The notes under the pieces: model-generated
What the model was told of the DNA's origin: nothing
What the model saw: only the letters and a program-made list of their open reading frames with translations
The model's database searches: none
Part shown: positions 24,892-34,014 of the stretch, piece by piece
Numbering within the stretch: position 1 is the first letter of the stretch
Layout: every line of letters starts with the position of its first letter
Made by a program: the position numbers and the translations under genes
NCBI GenBank assembly: GCA_035547915.1
Contig: DASZTS010000019.1
Location: 1-36,259, forward strand
DNA: 36,259 nt
Reading direction: 5' to 3'
Origin: DASSFG01 sp035547915
GTDB taxonomy: Bacteria > Planctomycetota > Planctomycetia > Pirellulales > JAICIG01

Positions 24892-27800
24892 ATGCCCGAT
24901 CCACAGCCCGCCAAACGACGTCCGCCTCAGACTGTCCTGTCGCCATATAACGATACTGGGCCGGCCTATGCCGAACTGCACGCAAAATCGAATTTTTCCT
25001 TCCTCGAAGGGGCATCGCATCCCGATGAGTTGGCGCTGCAGGCGGCGCGGCTCGGCTACCGGGCGCTGGCCGTCACCGACCGGCACAGTCTGGCCGGCGT
25101 GGTGCGAGCGCACATCGCGGCCAAGAACGTCGACCTCAAGCTCCTGATTGGGGCAGAGATCTGGCCGAGCGACGCCTGCGGCGTGGTGCTCCTGGCTCCC
25201 GATCGGCCAAGCTACGCCCGGCTCGCTCGACTGTTGACGCTCGGCAAGCGGCGAGCGCCCAAGGGCGAGTGTCACCTGACCTTCGACGATTTGGCCGATC
25301 ACGCGGCCGGTCTGCTGGCCTGTGTGCTGGACCGAGCGGCCCCTGACGCAGCGCCGACGCCGGAATCGTCTCCGGAAGAGCACCAGGCCCGCGTTCGATT
25401 GTCGCGCGGCGTGAAAGGGCTCGACGCCTATCGAGAGTTGTTCGGCGATCGCAGTTATGCCCTGGTCGAATTGCACTACGGCCCCGATGACCGGAAGAAG
25501 CTGGCGCAACGGATCGCAGAGGCTCGCCGGGCGGGCGTACCGCCGGTCGCGGCCAACGACGTGCGTTACCACGTGCCCGCGCGGCGGGCATTGGAGGATG
25601 TGCTGACTGCCGTTCGATCGGGCATCACCGTGGCCGAGGCGGGTGAGCTGCTGTTCGCCAACGCCGAACGTCACCTAAAACCCCGCGAGGAATTGGCGGC
25701 CATCTTCGTCGACGCACCCGATTGCCTGCGCCGCACGATCGAAGTCGCCGACCGTTGCAAGTTCTCGCTCGAAGAGTTGCAGTATGAATATCCCGAAGAA
25801 CTTTGTCCGGCCGGCACGACGCCGCTCGACTATCTGCACGGACTCGTCTGGCAGGGAGCCGCGAACCGCTATCCCGCCGGCATTCCCAACAAAGTGCGGA
25901 ACCTGATCGAGCATGAACTGAAGCTCATCGCCGATCTGCGCTACGAGGCCTACTTTCTGACCGTCTGGGATCTGGTGCATTTCGCCCGCTCGCGCGACAT
26001 CCTCTGCCAGGGACGTGGCTCGGCCGCCAATTCGGCCGTTTGCTATTGCCTGGGCGTGACGTCCGTCGACCCGGGACAGATGGACGTATTCTTCGAGCGC
26101 TTTGTGAGCCGAGAACGCAACGAGGCGCCGGACATCGACATCGACTTCGAGCACGAACGGCGCGAAGAGGTGCTCCAGTACGTCTACCAGAAATATGGTC
26201 GCGATCGCGTCGGGATGACGGCCGAGGTCATCACCTATCGTTGCCGCTCGGCGGTGCGCGACGTGGGCAAGGCACTCGGCTTTTCGTTAGAGGAAGTGGA
26301 CCGGCTGGCCAAACTGGTCGATCCCCGAGCCGAAGAAACGGCCCTCGCACAACGACTGGTCGAAGCGGAATTTGATCCAAACGCGCCGAACGTGCGGCGC
26401 CTGGTTTACCTGGTCAACGAGCTGGTCGGTTTTCCCCGGCACCTGTCGCAGCACGTGGGGGGCATGGTGATGACGCGCGGCCTCCTCTCGGAGCTGGTGC
26501 CGATCGAGAACGCCGCCATGCCCGACCGCACCGTGATCGAATGGGACAAGGACGATCTCGACGAGTTGAAGATTCTCAAGGTCGATTGCCTGGCGCTCGG
26601 TATGCTCACGGCCATCCGCAAATGCTTTGCGTTGGTCGAGCAACATTATGGCCGCTGGCTCACGCTGGCCAGCATTCCGCAAGACGACGAAGCCGTGTAC
26701 GGCATGATCTGTCGGGCCGACACGATGGGCGTCTTTCAGATCGAGAGCCGAGCTCAGATGAGTATGTTGCCGCGTCTGCGCCCCGAGAGGTTTTACGACC
26801 TGGTGATCGAGGTGGCGATCGTGCGGCCGGGGCCGATCCAGGGGAACATGGTGCATCCCTATCTGCGGCGACGCAGAGGTCTGGAGCCGGTCGAGTTTCC
26901 GAACGACGAGATTCGCAACGTGCTCTCCAAGACCCTCGGCGTGCCGATCTTCCAAGAGCAGGCGATGCGGCTGGCCGTGGTGGCCGCGGGGTTCTCGCCG
27001 GGCGAGGCCGACCAGTTGCGGCGGGCCATGGGCGGCTGGCGACGGCCGGGGCTGATCGACCGATTCCACCAAAAGCTGTGCGATGGCATGATCGCCCGCG
27101 GCTTTTCGAAGGAATACGCAGAACGTGTCTTCAAACAGATCAGCGGTTTCGGCGAATACGGCTTCCCCGAATCCCATTCGGCAAGCTTCGCCCTGCTGGT
27201 ATACGTTTCGGCATGGTTGAAGCATTATTACCCCGATGCTTTTGCGGCCGCCCTGATCAACAGCCAACCGATGGGGTTTTACGCCCCGGCACAGCTCGTG
27301 CGCGACGCCCGCGAGCACGGCGTCGAGGTACGGCCGGCCGACGTCAACGCCAGTGGTTGGGACTGCACGCTCGAGCGCTCGCATGCGGGATGTGCCCTGC
27401 GCCTCGGCCTGCGACAGCTTCGCGGTTTGCCCGAGAGGGAGGCGAGGACAATCGAATCTGCCCGCCGCCGCGGTGAGTTCCGTTCGGTAGAGGATTTTGC
27501 CCGACGCACCGGGTTGGGCCGGGCCACGATCATGCGCTTGGCCAAGGCCGACGCCTTCGGCTCGTTGAAGATGGATCGTCGCGGCGCTCTCTGGCAGGCC
27601 TTGGGCCAGCATCGCGACCGTGCGATGCCTCTGTTCGACCAACTGGCTGCCGATGAACCGGAGCTACGACCTATTGGGCTGCCGATCATGGCACCCTGCG
27701 AAGAGGTTTTGGCCGACTACGGCACGGCGGGGCTGTCGTTGAAGGGACATCCCATGGCATTCCTGCGACCGCGGCTCGACGAGTTGAAGGTGACCTTGGC

Positions 27801-28101
27801 CAAGGACTTGGCGACGGCTGACAATGGCTCATGGCTGCGCGTGGGTGGCCTTGTCTTGCTGCGGCAACGGCCCGGCACGGCCCGCGGCATCACCTTCGTC
27901 ACCCTCGAAGACGAAACCGGCGTGGCCAACCTGGTCGTGCGGCCGGACATTTGGGAGCGTTTCCGCCGCGTGGCGACGACCGCCGTAGCCATGATTGCCC
28001 ACGGCCGGCTCGAACGGCACGACCAGGTGATCCACCTGCTGGTCGGCAAACTCGATGACCTGAAGTTGGTCCTGACCAGCCAGTCGCGCGATTTCCGCTG
28101 A
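24892..28101 (+). CDS. dnaE2: Error-prone DNA polymerase DnaE2
   Basis: 1069 residues, normal length. Order of domains: N-terminal PHP domain (YAELHAKSNFSFLEGASHP, LAVTDRHSLAG), the C-family palm with catalytic Asp cluster PDIDIDFEHERR (D414, D416, D418) and GRGSAANSAVCYCLG, the fingers (FPRHLSQHVGGMV, GEADQLRRAMGGWRR), tandem HhH and a C-terminal OB fold (VGGLVLLRQRPGTA). This is the translesion polymerase of the ImuA-ImuB-DnaE2 mutasome. ATG 24892 lies 3 nt after the imuB stop. It ends at 28101 (TGA); a CCAGC/GCTGG hairpin just after lacks a T-run. Confidence 0.97.
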   Translation: MPDPQPAKRRPPQTVLSPYNDTGPAYAELHAKSNFSFLEGASHPDELALQAARLGYRALAVTDRHSLAGVVRAHIAAKNVDLKLLIGAEIWPSDACGVVLLAPDRPSYARLARLLTLGKRRAPKGECHLTFDDLADHAAGLLACVLDRAAPDAAPTPESSPEEHQARVRLSRGVKGLDAYRELFGDRSYALVELHYGPDDRKKLAQRIAEARRAGVPPVAANDVRYHVPARRALEDVLTAVRSGITVAEAGELLFANAERHLKPREELAAIFVDAPDCLRRTIEVADRCKFSLEELQYEYPEELCPAGTTPLDYLHGLVWQGAANRYPAGIPNKVRNLIEHELKLIADLRYEAYFLTVWDLVHFARSRDILCQGRGSAANSAVCYCLGVTSVDPGQMDVFFERFVSRERNEAPDIDIDFEHERREEVLQYVYQKYGRDRVGMTAEVITYRCRSAVRDVGKALGFSLEEVDRLAKLVDPRAEETALAQRLVEAEFDPNAPNVRRLVYLVNELVGFPRHLSQHVGGMVMTRGLLSELVPIENAAMPDRTVIEWDKDDLDELKILKVDCLALGMLTAIRKCFALVEQHYGRWLTLASIPQDDEAVYGMICRADTMGVFQIESRAQMSMLPRLRPERFYDLVIEVAIVRPGPIQGNMVHPYLRRRRGLEPVEFPNDEIRNVLSKTLGVPIFQEQAMRLAVVAAGFSPGEADQLRRAMGGWRRPGLIDRFHQKLCDGMIARGFSKEYAERVFKQISGFGEYGFPESHSASFALLVYVSAWLKHYYPDAFAAALINSQPMGFYAPAQLVRDAREHGVEVRPADVNASGWDCTLERSHAGCALRLGLRQLRGLPEREARTIESARRRGEFRSVEDFARRTGLGRATIMRLAKADAFGSLKMDRRGALWQALGQHRDRAMPLFDQLAADEPELRPIGLPIMAPCEEVLADYGTAGLSLKGHPMAFLRPRLDELKVTLAKDLATADNGSWLRVGGLVLLRQRPGTARGITFVTLEDETGVANLVVRPDIWERFRRVATTAVAMIAHGRLERHDQVIHLLVGKLDDLKLVLTSQSRDFR

Positions 28102-28109
28102 GACACCCA

Positions 28110-28236
28110 GCGGTTTAGCCGTCCTTGCCGGCTGGTGGGACATTAGTGTGGTGAAGAATCTAGCATGAGCCCTCCAAAAGAACGCCCCCACGACCAACAT
28201 GGCCTCCAGCAAAGTGCGGAGCGTGAATTGGGGCAC
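28110..28236 (-). pseudogene. Fragment of a small planctomycete FTLRTLL-type membrane protein
   Basis: GTG at 28236 begins PQFTLRTLLEAMLVVGAFF, the N-terminal pattern of a common planctomycete small membrane protein (FSLRTLLxxMLVVAAFF-like). After about 25 residues the similarity stops, and the frame runs antisense into dnaE2 up to 27829, so this is probably a truncated remnant. It starts 5 nt after the stop of the acyl-carrier gene. The family has no known function. Confidence 0.4.
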
Positions 28237-28241
28237 GCGGT

Positions 28242-28666
28242 TTAACTTTGTTGGAGACGCGATTGGAGGTATGCAATGGCATCGGAAACGGTCGTCAACC
28301 GCCTGGCATCGTCGTCGGGAATCTTGATGCCGAATTCGGACTCTACCTCCATCACAAGCTCTACCGCATCCAGCGAGTCGGCACCCAACTCATCCAACGA
28401 CCCGAAGTCCGTCCAGCCTGCTCCGTCCCCCTGGCCCTGCCAAAGGCATGAACGACCCGTTTGGCCAACGCCTCGATTTCGTCCGCTCGATGTAGCCGCG
28501 ATCCTGCTTCATCGTAAATGAACCACAAGAGCGTCCCACAGTTCGGGCACGGCGCATCGCCATAGTGGACATCTGCCACGGGGTGCGACGGCTCGATAAG
28601 GACCTCGCTTTTGCAGACAGGGCAAAGATTCGGTTGCCCTTTTGGGGTTCGCGACGAAATGTTCAT
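28242..28666 (-). pseudogene. Zinc-ribbon/acyl-carrier-protein gene with one frameshift
   Basis: The first frame (28666 to about 28440) encodes a zinc ribbon, CPVC...CPNC, with WFIYDEAGSRLHRADEIEALAKRVVHAF. A second frame (about 28440 to TAA 28242) encodes an acyl carrier domain with ELGADSLDAVELVMEVE, the Ser in DSL (28374-28376) being the phosphopantetheine site, and GIKIPDDDARRLTTVSDAI. One missing base, most simply in the G5 run near 28440-28445, separates the frames; restoring it joins both domains in the order known from planctomycete ACP-like genes. Whether this is real decay or a homopolymer error cannot be told here. If intact, it would be a 141-residue carrier protein. Confidence 0.75.
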
Positions 28667-28869
28667 CGCACTAGATCCACCTGAAGCTGAACGGAAACCG
28701 TCGGGCCAAAGAGTGATTTTAGCCGGGTTTCTGCACCGAACCCAAGATGACTGCCCGCGTCTATCTGGGCGGTATCAGCGGCCAGCCACAAAGCCACAAT
28801 TGGCCTGGTCGTAATCGGCGCCTAGACTGCTCGAACGGAATCGACAATCTCGAACGCGAGGAGACCGTG

Positions 28870-29256
28870 ATGCCGCAACAGCCCCCGGAAGTTGATCCTC
28901 GTACTTACCTGGCCGCCGAGCGAACGCTGTTGGCTTGGGTTCGAACCGGCTTGGCGATGATGGGCTTCGGATTCGTTGTCGCGAGGTTCGGACTGTTCCT
29001 GCGGCAGCTCGCGGCGTTGCGAAACCACGCCGAGGCACCACAAGGTCGCTTTTCGCTCTGGGTTGGGGTAGGGCTCGTAACGCTCGGCGTTGCCACGACC
29101 ATTCTGGCCGCCGTACGACATCAAAAGGTCGTCGGCCGCTTGGAGCGTGGCGAACCGATCGGCGGTAGCCGCTTGGGGCTGATCTTCGCAGCGATCATGG
29201 CCGGCATGGGTTTTGTCATGGCCGTCTATTTGCTGCTGGCGCAGCACGCCGAATGA
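28870..29256 (+). CDS. DUF202 (YidH-like) small membrane protein
   Basis: 128 residues. DPRTYLAAERTLLAWVRTGLAMMGFGFVVARFG is the family signature with the first membrane helix, followed by two more helices (SLWVGVGLVTLGVATTILAAV and LGLIFAAIMAGMGFVMAVYLLLA). Function of DUF202 proteins is not established. GAGGAG lies 6 nt before ATG 28870; the open frame upstream to 28747 is not coding-like. Probably a single-gene transcript. Confidence 0.9.
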   Translation: MPQQPPEVDPRTYLAAERTLLAWVRTGLAMMGFGFVVARFGLFLRQLAALRNHAEAPQGRFSLWVGVGLVTLGVATTILAAVRHQKVVGRLERGEPIGGSRLGLIFAAIMAGMGFVMAVYLLLAQHAE

Positions 29257-29366
29257 CGACGGCCCTGCGGCATCTCATTCCGCCCCCGCTACCATAGAAA
29301 AGGCTGGCCCGGAAACTCTTAATCTGGCGACCCGGTCATTTCTCGCTTTGAAAGGATTCGGCTGTC

Positions 29367-29936
29367 GTGAACAAATACATGCCGGGGGTCGACAACGAAC
29401 CAGGGCAATTCGAAGGCGCATTGCAGATCGCGCGGCAATTGAGCGCGGCCCAATTGCCGTTCCCGGACGGTAGCTTGCGACGATGCGTGGCGGTCATTAC
29501 GCCCGGACGCCTCGTCGTGCCGCTGGCTTGTCCCGCACCCGGCTCGTGTGGTCCGGAGATGACGGAGGGGCTCTGCGCGATGATTGGCCAAGAAGCGCCG
29601 CGGCAGATCGTCGCGATCGCTTTCACGGACGTTGTCGGCCAGGACGCTCTGGATCCGCTCGCCATGAACGAGATGATACCGTTCTTGGGCTTGCTCGTCG
29701 GGCTGGCGTACCTCGGGCACAACGTCGTGGTCTTCGAGGGGCATCCGTTTGCTCTGTCGGCGGGATGCCGCGACGTCGACCTGGTTCTGGTCGATGAGGA
29801 GATGGTTCCCTATCTCCAGCCTGATTGGCAGAAGGTGGTCGATGCCGTCATGTGGCGACCGAATGTGAGAATCGCTCATTACAACACCGACGGGATTTCG
29901 TTCATGCCACCTCGTTCGTTCTACGACGGGATCTAG
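29367..29936 (+). CDS. Conserved hypothetical protein
   Basis: 189 residues from GTG 29367 (GAAAGGA about 11 nt upstream); ATG 29379 is an alternative. Soluble and slightly acidic, with hydrophobic alternating strands (RQIVAIAFTDVVG, LVGLAYLGHNVVVFEG, DVDLVLVDEEMVPYL) that suggest an alpha/beta fold. No catalytic motif recognised. Repeat copy B lies 39 bp after the stop. Confidence 0.7.
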   Translation: MNKYMPGVDNEPGQFEGALQIARQLSAAQLPFPDGSLRRCVAVITPGRLVVPLACPAPGSCGPEMTEGLCAMIGQEAPRQIVAIAFTDVVGQDALDPLAMNEMIPFLGLLVGLAYLGHNVVVFEGHPFALSAGCRDVDLVLVDEEMVPYLQPDWQKVVDAVMWRPNVRIAHYNTDGISFMPPRSFYDGI

Positions 29937-29974
29937 GCGGGGGGCCAAGGCCTGTCTGGGGTTGTCGCTGCTCC

Positions 29975-30074
29975 AAAGCGGTTGACAAACCCCCGACGCC
30001 GGAGTGCCGCGGGCAAAAGATCGGCCCTGAAACGCCGATCTTTCGGAGCCCAATTCCGCATTGGCCGCTTCTCT
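29975..30074 (+). repeat. Dispersed ~100-nt repeat, copy B
   Basis: Exactly 100 nt. It matches the reverse complement of copy A at about 72 of 100 positions by my ungapped hand count. The strongest blocks are GCCGCGGGC (30006-30014) and CTGAAACGCCGATC (30027-30040). Ends AAGCGG and CCGCTT pair, and an inner 8-bp perfect stem AGATCGGC/GCCGATCT is present. It lies between the hypothetical gene and the PRC-barrel gene. Confidence 0.8.
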
Positions 30075-30177
30075 AAAAAGAGCGGATGGGCACGACGGTT
30101 GCGGCCGCGGGAGAGACATGCGCGAACCTCCGCGTGGAGATTCGCCCCCGAATCCTTTTTCGTTTCGGAGAGCCTTT

Positions 30178-30684
30178 ATGTTGACGCGCAGAATAATGTT
30201 TGGTGCTTTGCTGACCGCCTTGGTCGGCGTGAGTCTGGTATCGGCCCAACAGCAGCCGCCTCCACCCCCGCCGCCGGGCGCACCAGGGGCTCAGCCGCCG
30301 CAGGGCCCGCCGGGCGCCGAGCAGGCCCAGACCGTCCGGGCTAAGCAGATCCTGGGTTCGAAGGTGAACATCCAGGGTGACCGCGCTGTGGGCACGGTCG
30401 ACGACATCGTGTTGGACGACCACGGCAACGTCGATTACCTGATCGTGGCCAACAGCGACGGCCAACTTGTGACCGTTCCTTGGGACGCTGTCCGGTTCAA
30501 CCTCGACAAGCGATTGGCTGTGGTCCATATCGCGCCCGATCGATTCGAGCAGGTGCCGACCTACACGGCCGAACAATATCCGGCCTTCGCCACCCCCGCT
30601 TATCGCACGCAGGTCTATCAGGCCTATGGTCTGACTCCCGGCCAGCAGCGGCGGATGGCCCGAAGGGGCTTCTTGGTTCGTTGA
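30178..30684 (+). CDS. Exported PRC-barrel domain protein
   Basis: 168 residues. A signal peptide (MLTRRIMFGALLTALVGVSLVSAQ) is followed by a Pro/Gly/Gln linker (about 24-55) and a PRC-barrel domain: RAKQILGSKVNIQGDRAVGTVDDIVLDDHGNVDYLIVA, VPWDAVRFN. The tail is Tyr/Arg-rich. PRC barrels are small beta domains in photosynthetic reaction centre H subunits and RNA-processing proteins; exported ones are stress-related or unknown. GGAGAG lies 7 nt before ATG 30178. A strong terminator follows 35 bp after the stop. Confidence 0.85.
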   Translation: MLTRRIMFGALLTALVGVSLVSAQQQPPPPPPPGAPGAQPPQGPPGAEQAQTVRAKQILGSKVNIQGDRAVGTVDDIVLDDHGNVDYLIVANSDGQLVTVPWDAVRFNLDKRLAVVHIAPDRFEQVPTYTAEQYPAFATPAYRTQVYQAYGLTPGQQRRMARRGFLVR

Positions 30685-30718
30685 GCGCGAAGTACGCAGC
30701 AAGTTCATAGTGGACGAT

Positions 30719-30750
30719 CGAGCCCGTCGTTGAGACGGGCTCGTTTCGTT
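30719..30750 (+). terminator. Rho-independent terminator after PRC-barrel gene
   Basis: CGAGCCCGTC (30719-30728), loop GTTGA, GACGGGCTCG (30734-30743), then TTTCGTT. A perfect 10-bp GC-rich stem 34 bp after the stop codon of the PRC-barrel gene. Confidence 0.8.
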
Positions 30751-30999
30751 GCTGGGAGCGCACGATCGCGGTGCGCACTCCGCTTTCTTCAATGCGGCAC
30801 CGTTTCATGGGAAATCTGGCACGTATGGCCCCGAGGAACTACGCCGGCACTGGACCGCCAGGCTCTACCGATTGCCAGGCGCTTCCCCCGACCGCCACAT
30901 CTCGTGCTATTTGAACTCCGGATGTGCTAGGATTGGCCCCTTGCGTGCGGAATCCGAGCTAAAGCCGACCTTTCAAAGCATCTCCGACCCACGGGCGCC

Positions 31000-31518
31000 A
31001 TGCCAGACATGCAGATTGTCAAAGCCGATCTATTGAATGCGCACCATCAAGGTGCGGTCCTGGCGATGATGGATGCCTATTCGAGGGACCCGATGGGCGA
31101 CGGCAAGCCCCTTTCCGATTTCGCGCGGGCGAACCTGGTCGACGGGCTTAGGAATCACCCCACGACCTTGGTCTTCTTGCTTTTGCAAACCACGCTGCCC
31201 CGCGGCATCGCCACGTGCTTCGGCGGATTCTCCACGTTCGCCGCACGCCCGCTGCTCAACATAAGCGACTTCTACATCGACCCCGAGTTCCGTGGCCGTG
31301 GGTTGGGGCGCTCGTTGCTCGCGGCGATCGAAGACGAAGCCAGGCGGATGGGATGCTGCAAGCTCACGTTGGAGGTCCAGGAGAACAACCCGCGAGCCCG
31401 TGCGATCTACGGCCGATTCGGCTTCGGGCAGGCCGTCTATCCGGCGGACGCGCAGGGGGGCGGATCGATCTACATGGTCAAGACGCTGACGGGCAGTGCC
31501 GACGATAACGCAAGCTGA
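31000..31518 (+). CDS. GNAT family N-acetyltransferase
   Basis: 172 residues. The acetyl-CoA binding signature is ISDFYIDPEFRGRGLGRSLLAAIEDEARRMG, followed by LTLEVQENNPRARAIYGRFGF, the classic motif B/C pair. Target unknown. The start may be ATG 31000 or ATG 31009 (MQIVKADLL); neither has a strong ribosome site. Repeat copy A lies 79 bp beyond the stop. Confidence 0.92.
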   Translation: MPDMQIVKADLLNAHHQGAVLAMMDAYSRDPMGDGKPLSDFARANLVDGLRNHPTTLVFLLLQTTLPRGIATCFGGFSTFAARPLLNISDFYIDPEFRGRGLGRSLLAAIEDEARRMGCCKLTLEVQENNPRARAIYGRFGFGQAVYPADAQGGGSIYMVKTLTGSADDNAS

Positions 31519-31597
31519 CGACATCGAGCCGTCGTTTCCCGCCCTCCCCCGTTGTTTCAACGATTGTTCACTGATACGCTGCTCGTGATCTGATCTA

Positions 31598-31697
31598 AGA
31601 GCAACCGACAGGACCGGATCGAGCTCCCGAAAATCGGCGTTTCACGGGCGACATTTCGCCCACGGCGCTCCGACTTCCCGGTTTTGTCAGCCGCTCT
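31598..31697 (-). repeat. Dispersed ~100-nt repeat, copy A
   Basis: 100 nt with complementary ends: AGAGC...GCTCT, and as RNA on the minus strand 13 consecutive pairs including G-U wobbles. An inner hairpin GGGCGA-AATG-TCGCCC is present. It ends 19 bp before the start codon of the methyltransferase gene, so it may form that gene's 5' leader as well as the 3' region of the GNAT gene. Confidence 0.8.
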
Positions 31698-31716
31698 GAC
31701 ACCGTCGGATTCGCGT

Positions 31717-32499
31717 ATGGATACCCGCTCGCATAACCGGGCCGCTTGGAACAAGAAGGTCGAGAAGCGCGATCGCTGGACGCTGCCCATCGACCGCGCA
31801 GCCGTGGCCGAGGCTCGCAACGGCCGGTTCGACCTGCTGTTGACGCCGACGAAGCCGGTTCCGATGGCGTGGTTCCCGCCCTTGAAGGGAACCCAGACGC
31901 TTTGCCTGGCCTCGGGTGGCGGACAGCAAGGGCCGTTGCTCGCCGCCGCGGGTGCCGTCGTGACGGTCTTCGACAACTCACCGCGCCAGCTCGAACAGGA
32001 CCGTCTTGTTGCCGACCGCGAGAGGCTGGCGATCGAGACGGTCGAAGGCGACATGGCCGACCTGTCGCAATTCTCCGACGAAGCCTTCGGCCTGATCGTC
32101 CATCCGTGCTCGAATTGCTTCGTGCCGGCGGTTCGCCCCGTCTGGCATGAGTGCTTTCGCGTGCTGCGGCCGGGCGGCATTCTGCTGGCCGGCTTCACCA
32201 ATCCGCTACGCTACCTCTTCGCCGACGAACGGATGCAAAACGGGAGCGTGGAGGTCTGCCACCGTATTCCGTATTCGGACCTCCACGATCTCGATGAGGA
32301 AGACCTGCGGCGGATCATCCTCGACCCATTGCAACCGCTCGAGTTCGCCCACACGCTCGACGACCAGATCGGCGGCCAACTCGACGCGGGATTCCTCCTC
32401 ACCGCCATGTACGAGGATCGTTACCCCAAGCAGGAGTTCGATATCCTCTCTCGCTACATCGACACCTTCATCGCCACACGTGCCCTGAAGCCGGGATAG
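31717..32499 (+). CDS. Class I SAM-dependent methyltransferase
   Basis: 260 residues from ATG 31717. SAM motif I is TLCLASGGGQQGPLLAAAG, then VTVFDNSPRQLEQD (acidic ribose-binding region), ETVEGDMADLSQF and the motif near FGLIVHPCSNCF, with ECFRVLRPGGILLAGFTNP as the post-core strand. The C-terminus is acidic (SDLHDLDEEDLRRI). The target is unknown; related proteins are simply annotated as Methyltransf_11. Convergent with the oxidase gene, 38 bp apart. Confidence 0.88.
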   Translation: MDTRSHNRAAWNKKVEKRDRWTLPIDRAAVAEARNGRFDLLLTPTKPVPMAWFPPLKGTQTLCLASGGGQQGPLLAAAGAVVTVFDNSPRQLEQDRLVADRERLAIETVEGDMADLSQFSDEAFGLIVHPCSNCFVPAVRPVWHECFRVLRPGGILLAGFTNPLRYLFADERMQNGSVEVCHRIPYSDLHDLDEEDLRRIILDPLQPLEFAHTLDDQIGGQLDAGFLLTAMYEDRYPKQEFDILSRYIDTFIATRALKPG

Positions 32500-32537
32500 C
32501 GTACGGCGCTTCGTTTTAGACGTCGTAGCGAAGGCGG

Positions 32538-33731
32538 TTAAATGCCTCGTCGCGCAATCGACGCGCCAATGCCTGCCGGGCGACGGACTTTTTCTTTCCC
32601 GCCAAGGAGCCCTTCGACGTGTTTCGCGACCTCTGATCCGCATCCCCACGAGTATGTCACGCCGGAGCCGCCGTGCCCGTAATTGTGGATGATGCGGGTG
32701 CCCGCTTCGTGCTCCAGGCGGACCCCGTTGCGGCGGAACGGTCGCAGCCCGATACGGACGGGTTCGGCCGCATCGATTACCGCGCCCCGCAACGCCGGCA
32801 GAAAGTCGACGCAGCGACGATATATCTCGCGCACGGGTTCGTAGTTGTCGAGGTCGATGTCGAGGCTCCACTCGTCGGGTTCGGCCAGTCCGCCGAGGAT
32901 GAGCATGTTTTCGCCACGCGGCACGATGAAGACGAAGCCTCGCTCCTCCGTCGAACCGCCGTGCGAGACGCAATGTGCTTCCGTGATCCGCGGGATGGTG
33001 GTTCCGTCGTTGCGGACGCGGATGATCGCGCCTCGAAGGGGAGTCATCGGATCGTCCGTCAACTCGCGCGCCCCCAAGCCGGCACAATGAACGATGGCGG
33101 TCGCCCCATACCGCCGCAGGAGCGTCGTCTCCTCGTCCCGCAGCGAGCCGACGAGTTTCTCTTCGACAATCCGGCAGCCCATCCGCCGCACCTCGTCCAA
33201 CAACCAGCCGAGATAGACGTCGGTGTCGACCATCGGCGCCAGGTGGGTATAGGCGTCGCGGAAGCCGAGCGTCGGGTTGATGCCATGTTCGGCGATCAAG
33301 GCCGCATCGTGACGGAATCGCTCGACCTTTTCCTTGTATTCGTTCACCTTCCGGCTCTGCACGGCATCCTCGTCAAGCGGACGCCGGAAGTAGAAGGTCA
33401 CCGGCCTGAGGAATACACCGGTCTGTGGCTCGCGGGCCAGTCCCGTGAATGTGTGGTACGACGTTTCGCTCCACTCCTTTGCGCGACGCAACGACTCGGT
33501 ATCTTGATGCTGGCCGCAAACCGCCGGCGGCCATTCCCACAAAGCCCCGGCCACGACGGACGTTACGGCCGGCGCGAACCGATCCGCGACCAATGTCACG
33601 CGAAATCCCGCGCGAGCCAAGCACAAGGCGCTCGTCAGGCCGCTGACACCGGCGCCGATCACGAGCACGCAGTCTCCGTCGCCCCTCGCGAAATGGTCAG
33701 TATTGAATAATTCTTCGTGAGTTTTCTTCAA
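32538..33731 (-). CDS. FAD-dependent D-amino-acid oxidase family protein
   Basis: 397 residues. The FAD site is VLVIGAGVSGLTSALCLARAG (about 22-42) with V-T-L-V-A-D after it. The D-amino-acid oxidase signature HNYGHGGSGVTYSWGCG lies near the C-terminus, and GLRPFRRNGVRLE contains the Arg that binds the substrate carboxylate in this family. It likely deaminates D-amino acids to 2-oxo acids with hydrogen peroxide release; D-aspartate versus neutral substrates cannot be decided. TTG 33731 is chosen because AAGAGG lies 6 nt upstream; the frame is open to 33848. A peroxide-forming enzyme fits a region with katG. Confidence 0.88.
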   Translation of the reverse strand: MKKTHEELFNTDHFARGDGDCVLVIGAGVSGLTSALCLARAGFRVTLVADRFAPAVTSVVAGALWEWPPAVCGQHQDTESLRRAKEWSETSYHTFTGLAREPQTGVFLRPVTFYFRRPLDEDAVQSRKVNEYKEKVERFRHDAALIAEHGINPTLGFRDAYTHLAPMVDTDVYLGWLLDEVRRMGCRIVEEKLVGSLRDEETTLLRRYGATAIVHCAGLGARELTDDPMTPLRGAIIRVRNDGTTIPRITEAHCVSHGGSTEERGFVFIVPRGENMLILGGLAEPDEWSLDIDLDNYEPVREIYRRCVDFLPALRGAVIDAAEPVRIGLRPFRRNGVRLEHEAGTRIIHNYGHGGSGVTYSWGCGSEVAKHVEGLLGGKEKVRRPAGIGASIARRGI

Positions 33732-34014
33732 GGTGAGCCTCTTACTCCAAGCCGGGTTGCTCGTCTTTCTTTTCCAGCGCGAGTTCGACGTCCCGGGGCA
33801 TCGAGCCAGATTACGCGTCGCCGCACGAAAGAAAGATCGGCACGACATCGACGTCTCGAGCTAGCCAACCAACTCGAGCCGATCCGAGGCGACTTGCAAG
33901 CGACCGCGTCATCACGCCCCCATTGGCCGGACAAACGCGCGAGTATCGCGGCCGACTTCGGCTATCGTGCCACCTGCCCCGGCAATTCCAGTTCAACTCG
34001 AAGCAAGTCGGGTT

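Noticed and set aside
26287..27642. 451-aa minus-strand ORF antisense to dnaE2
   Set aside because: Shadow of dnaE2; no motif or start site.
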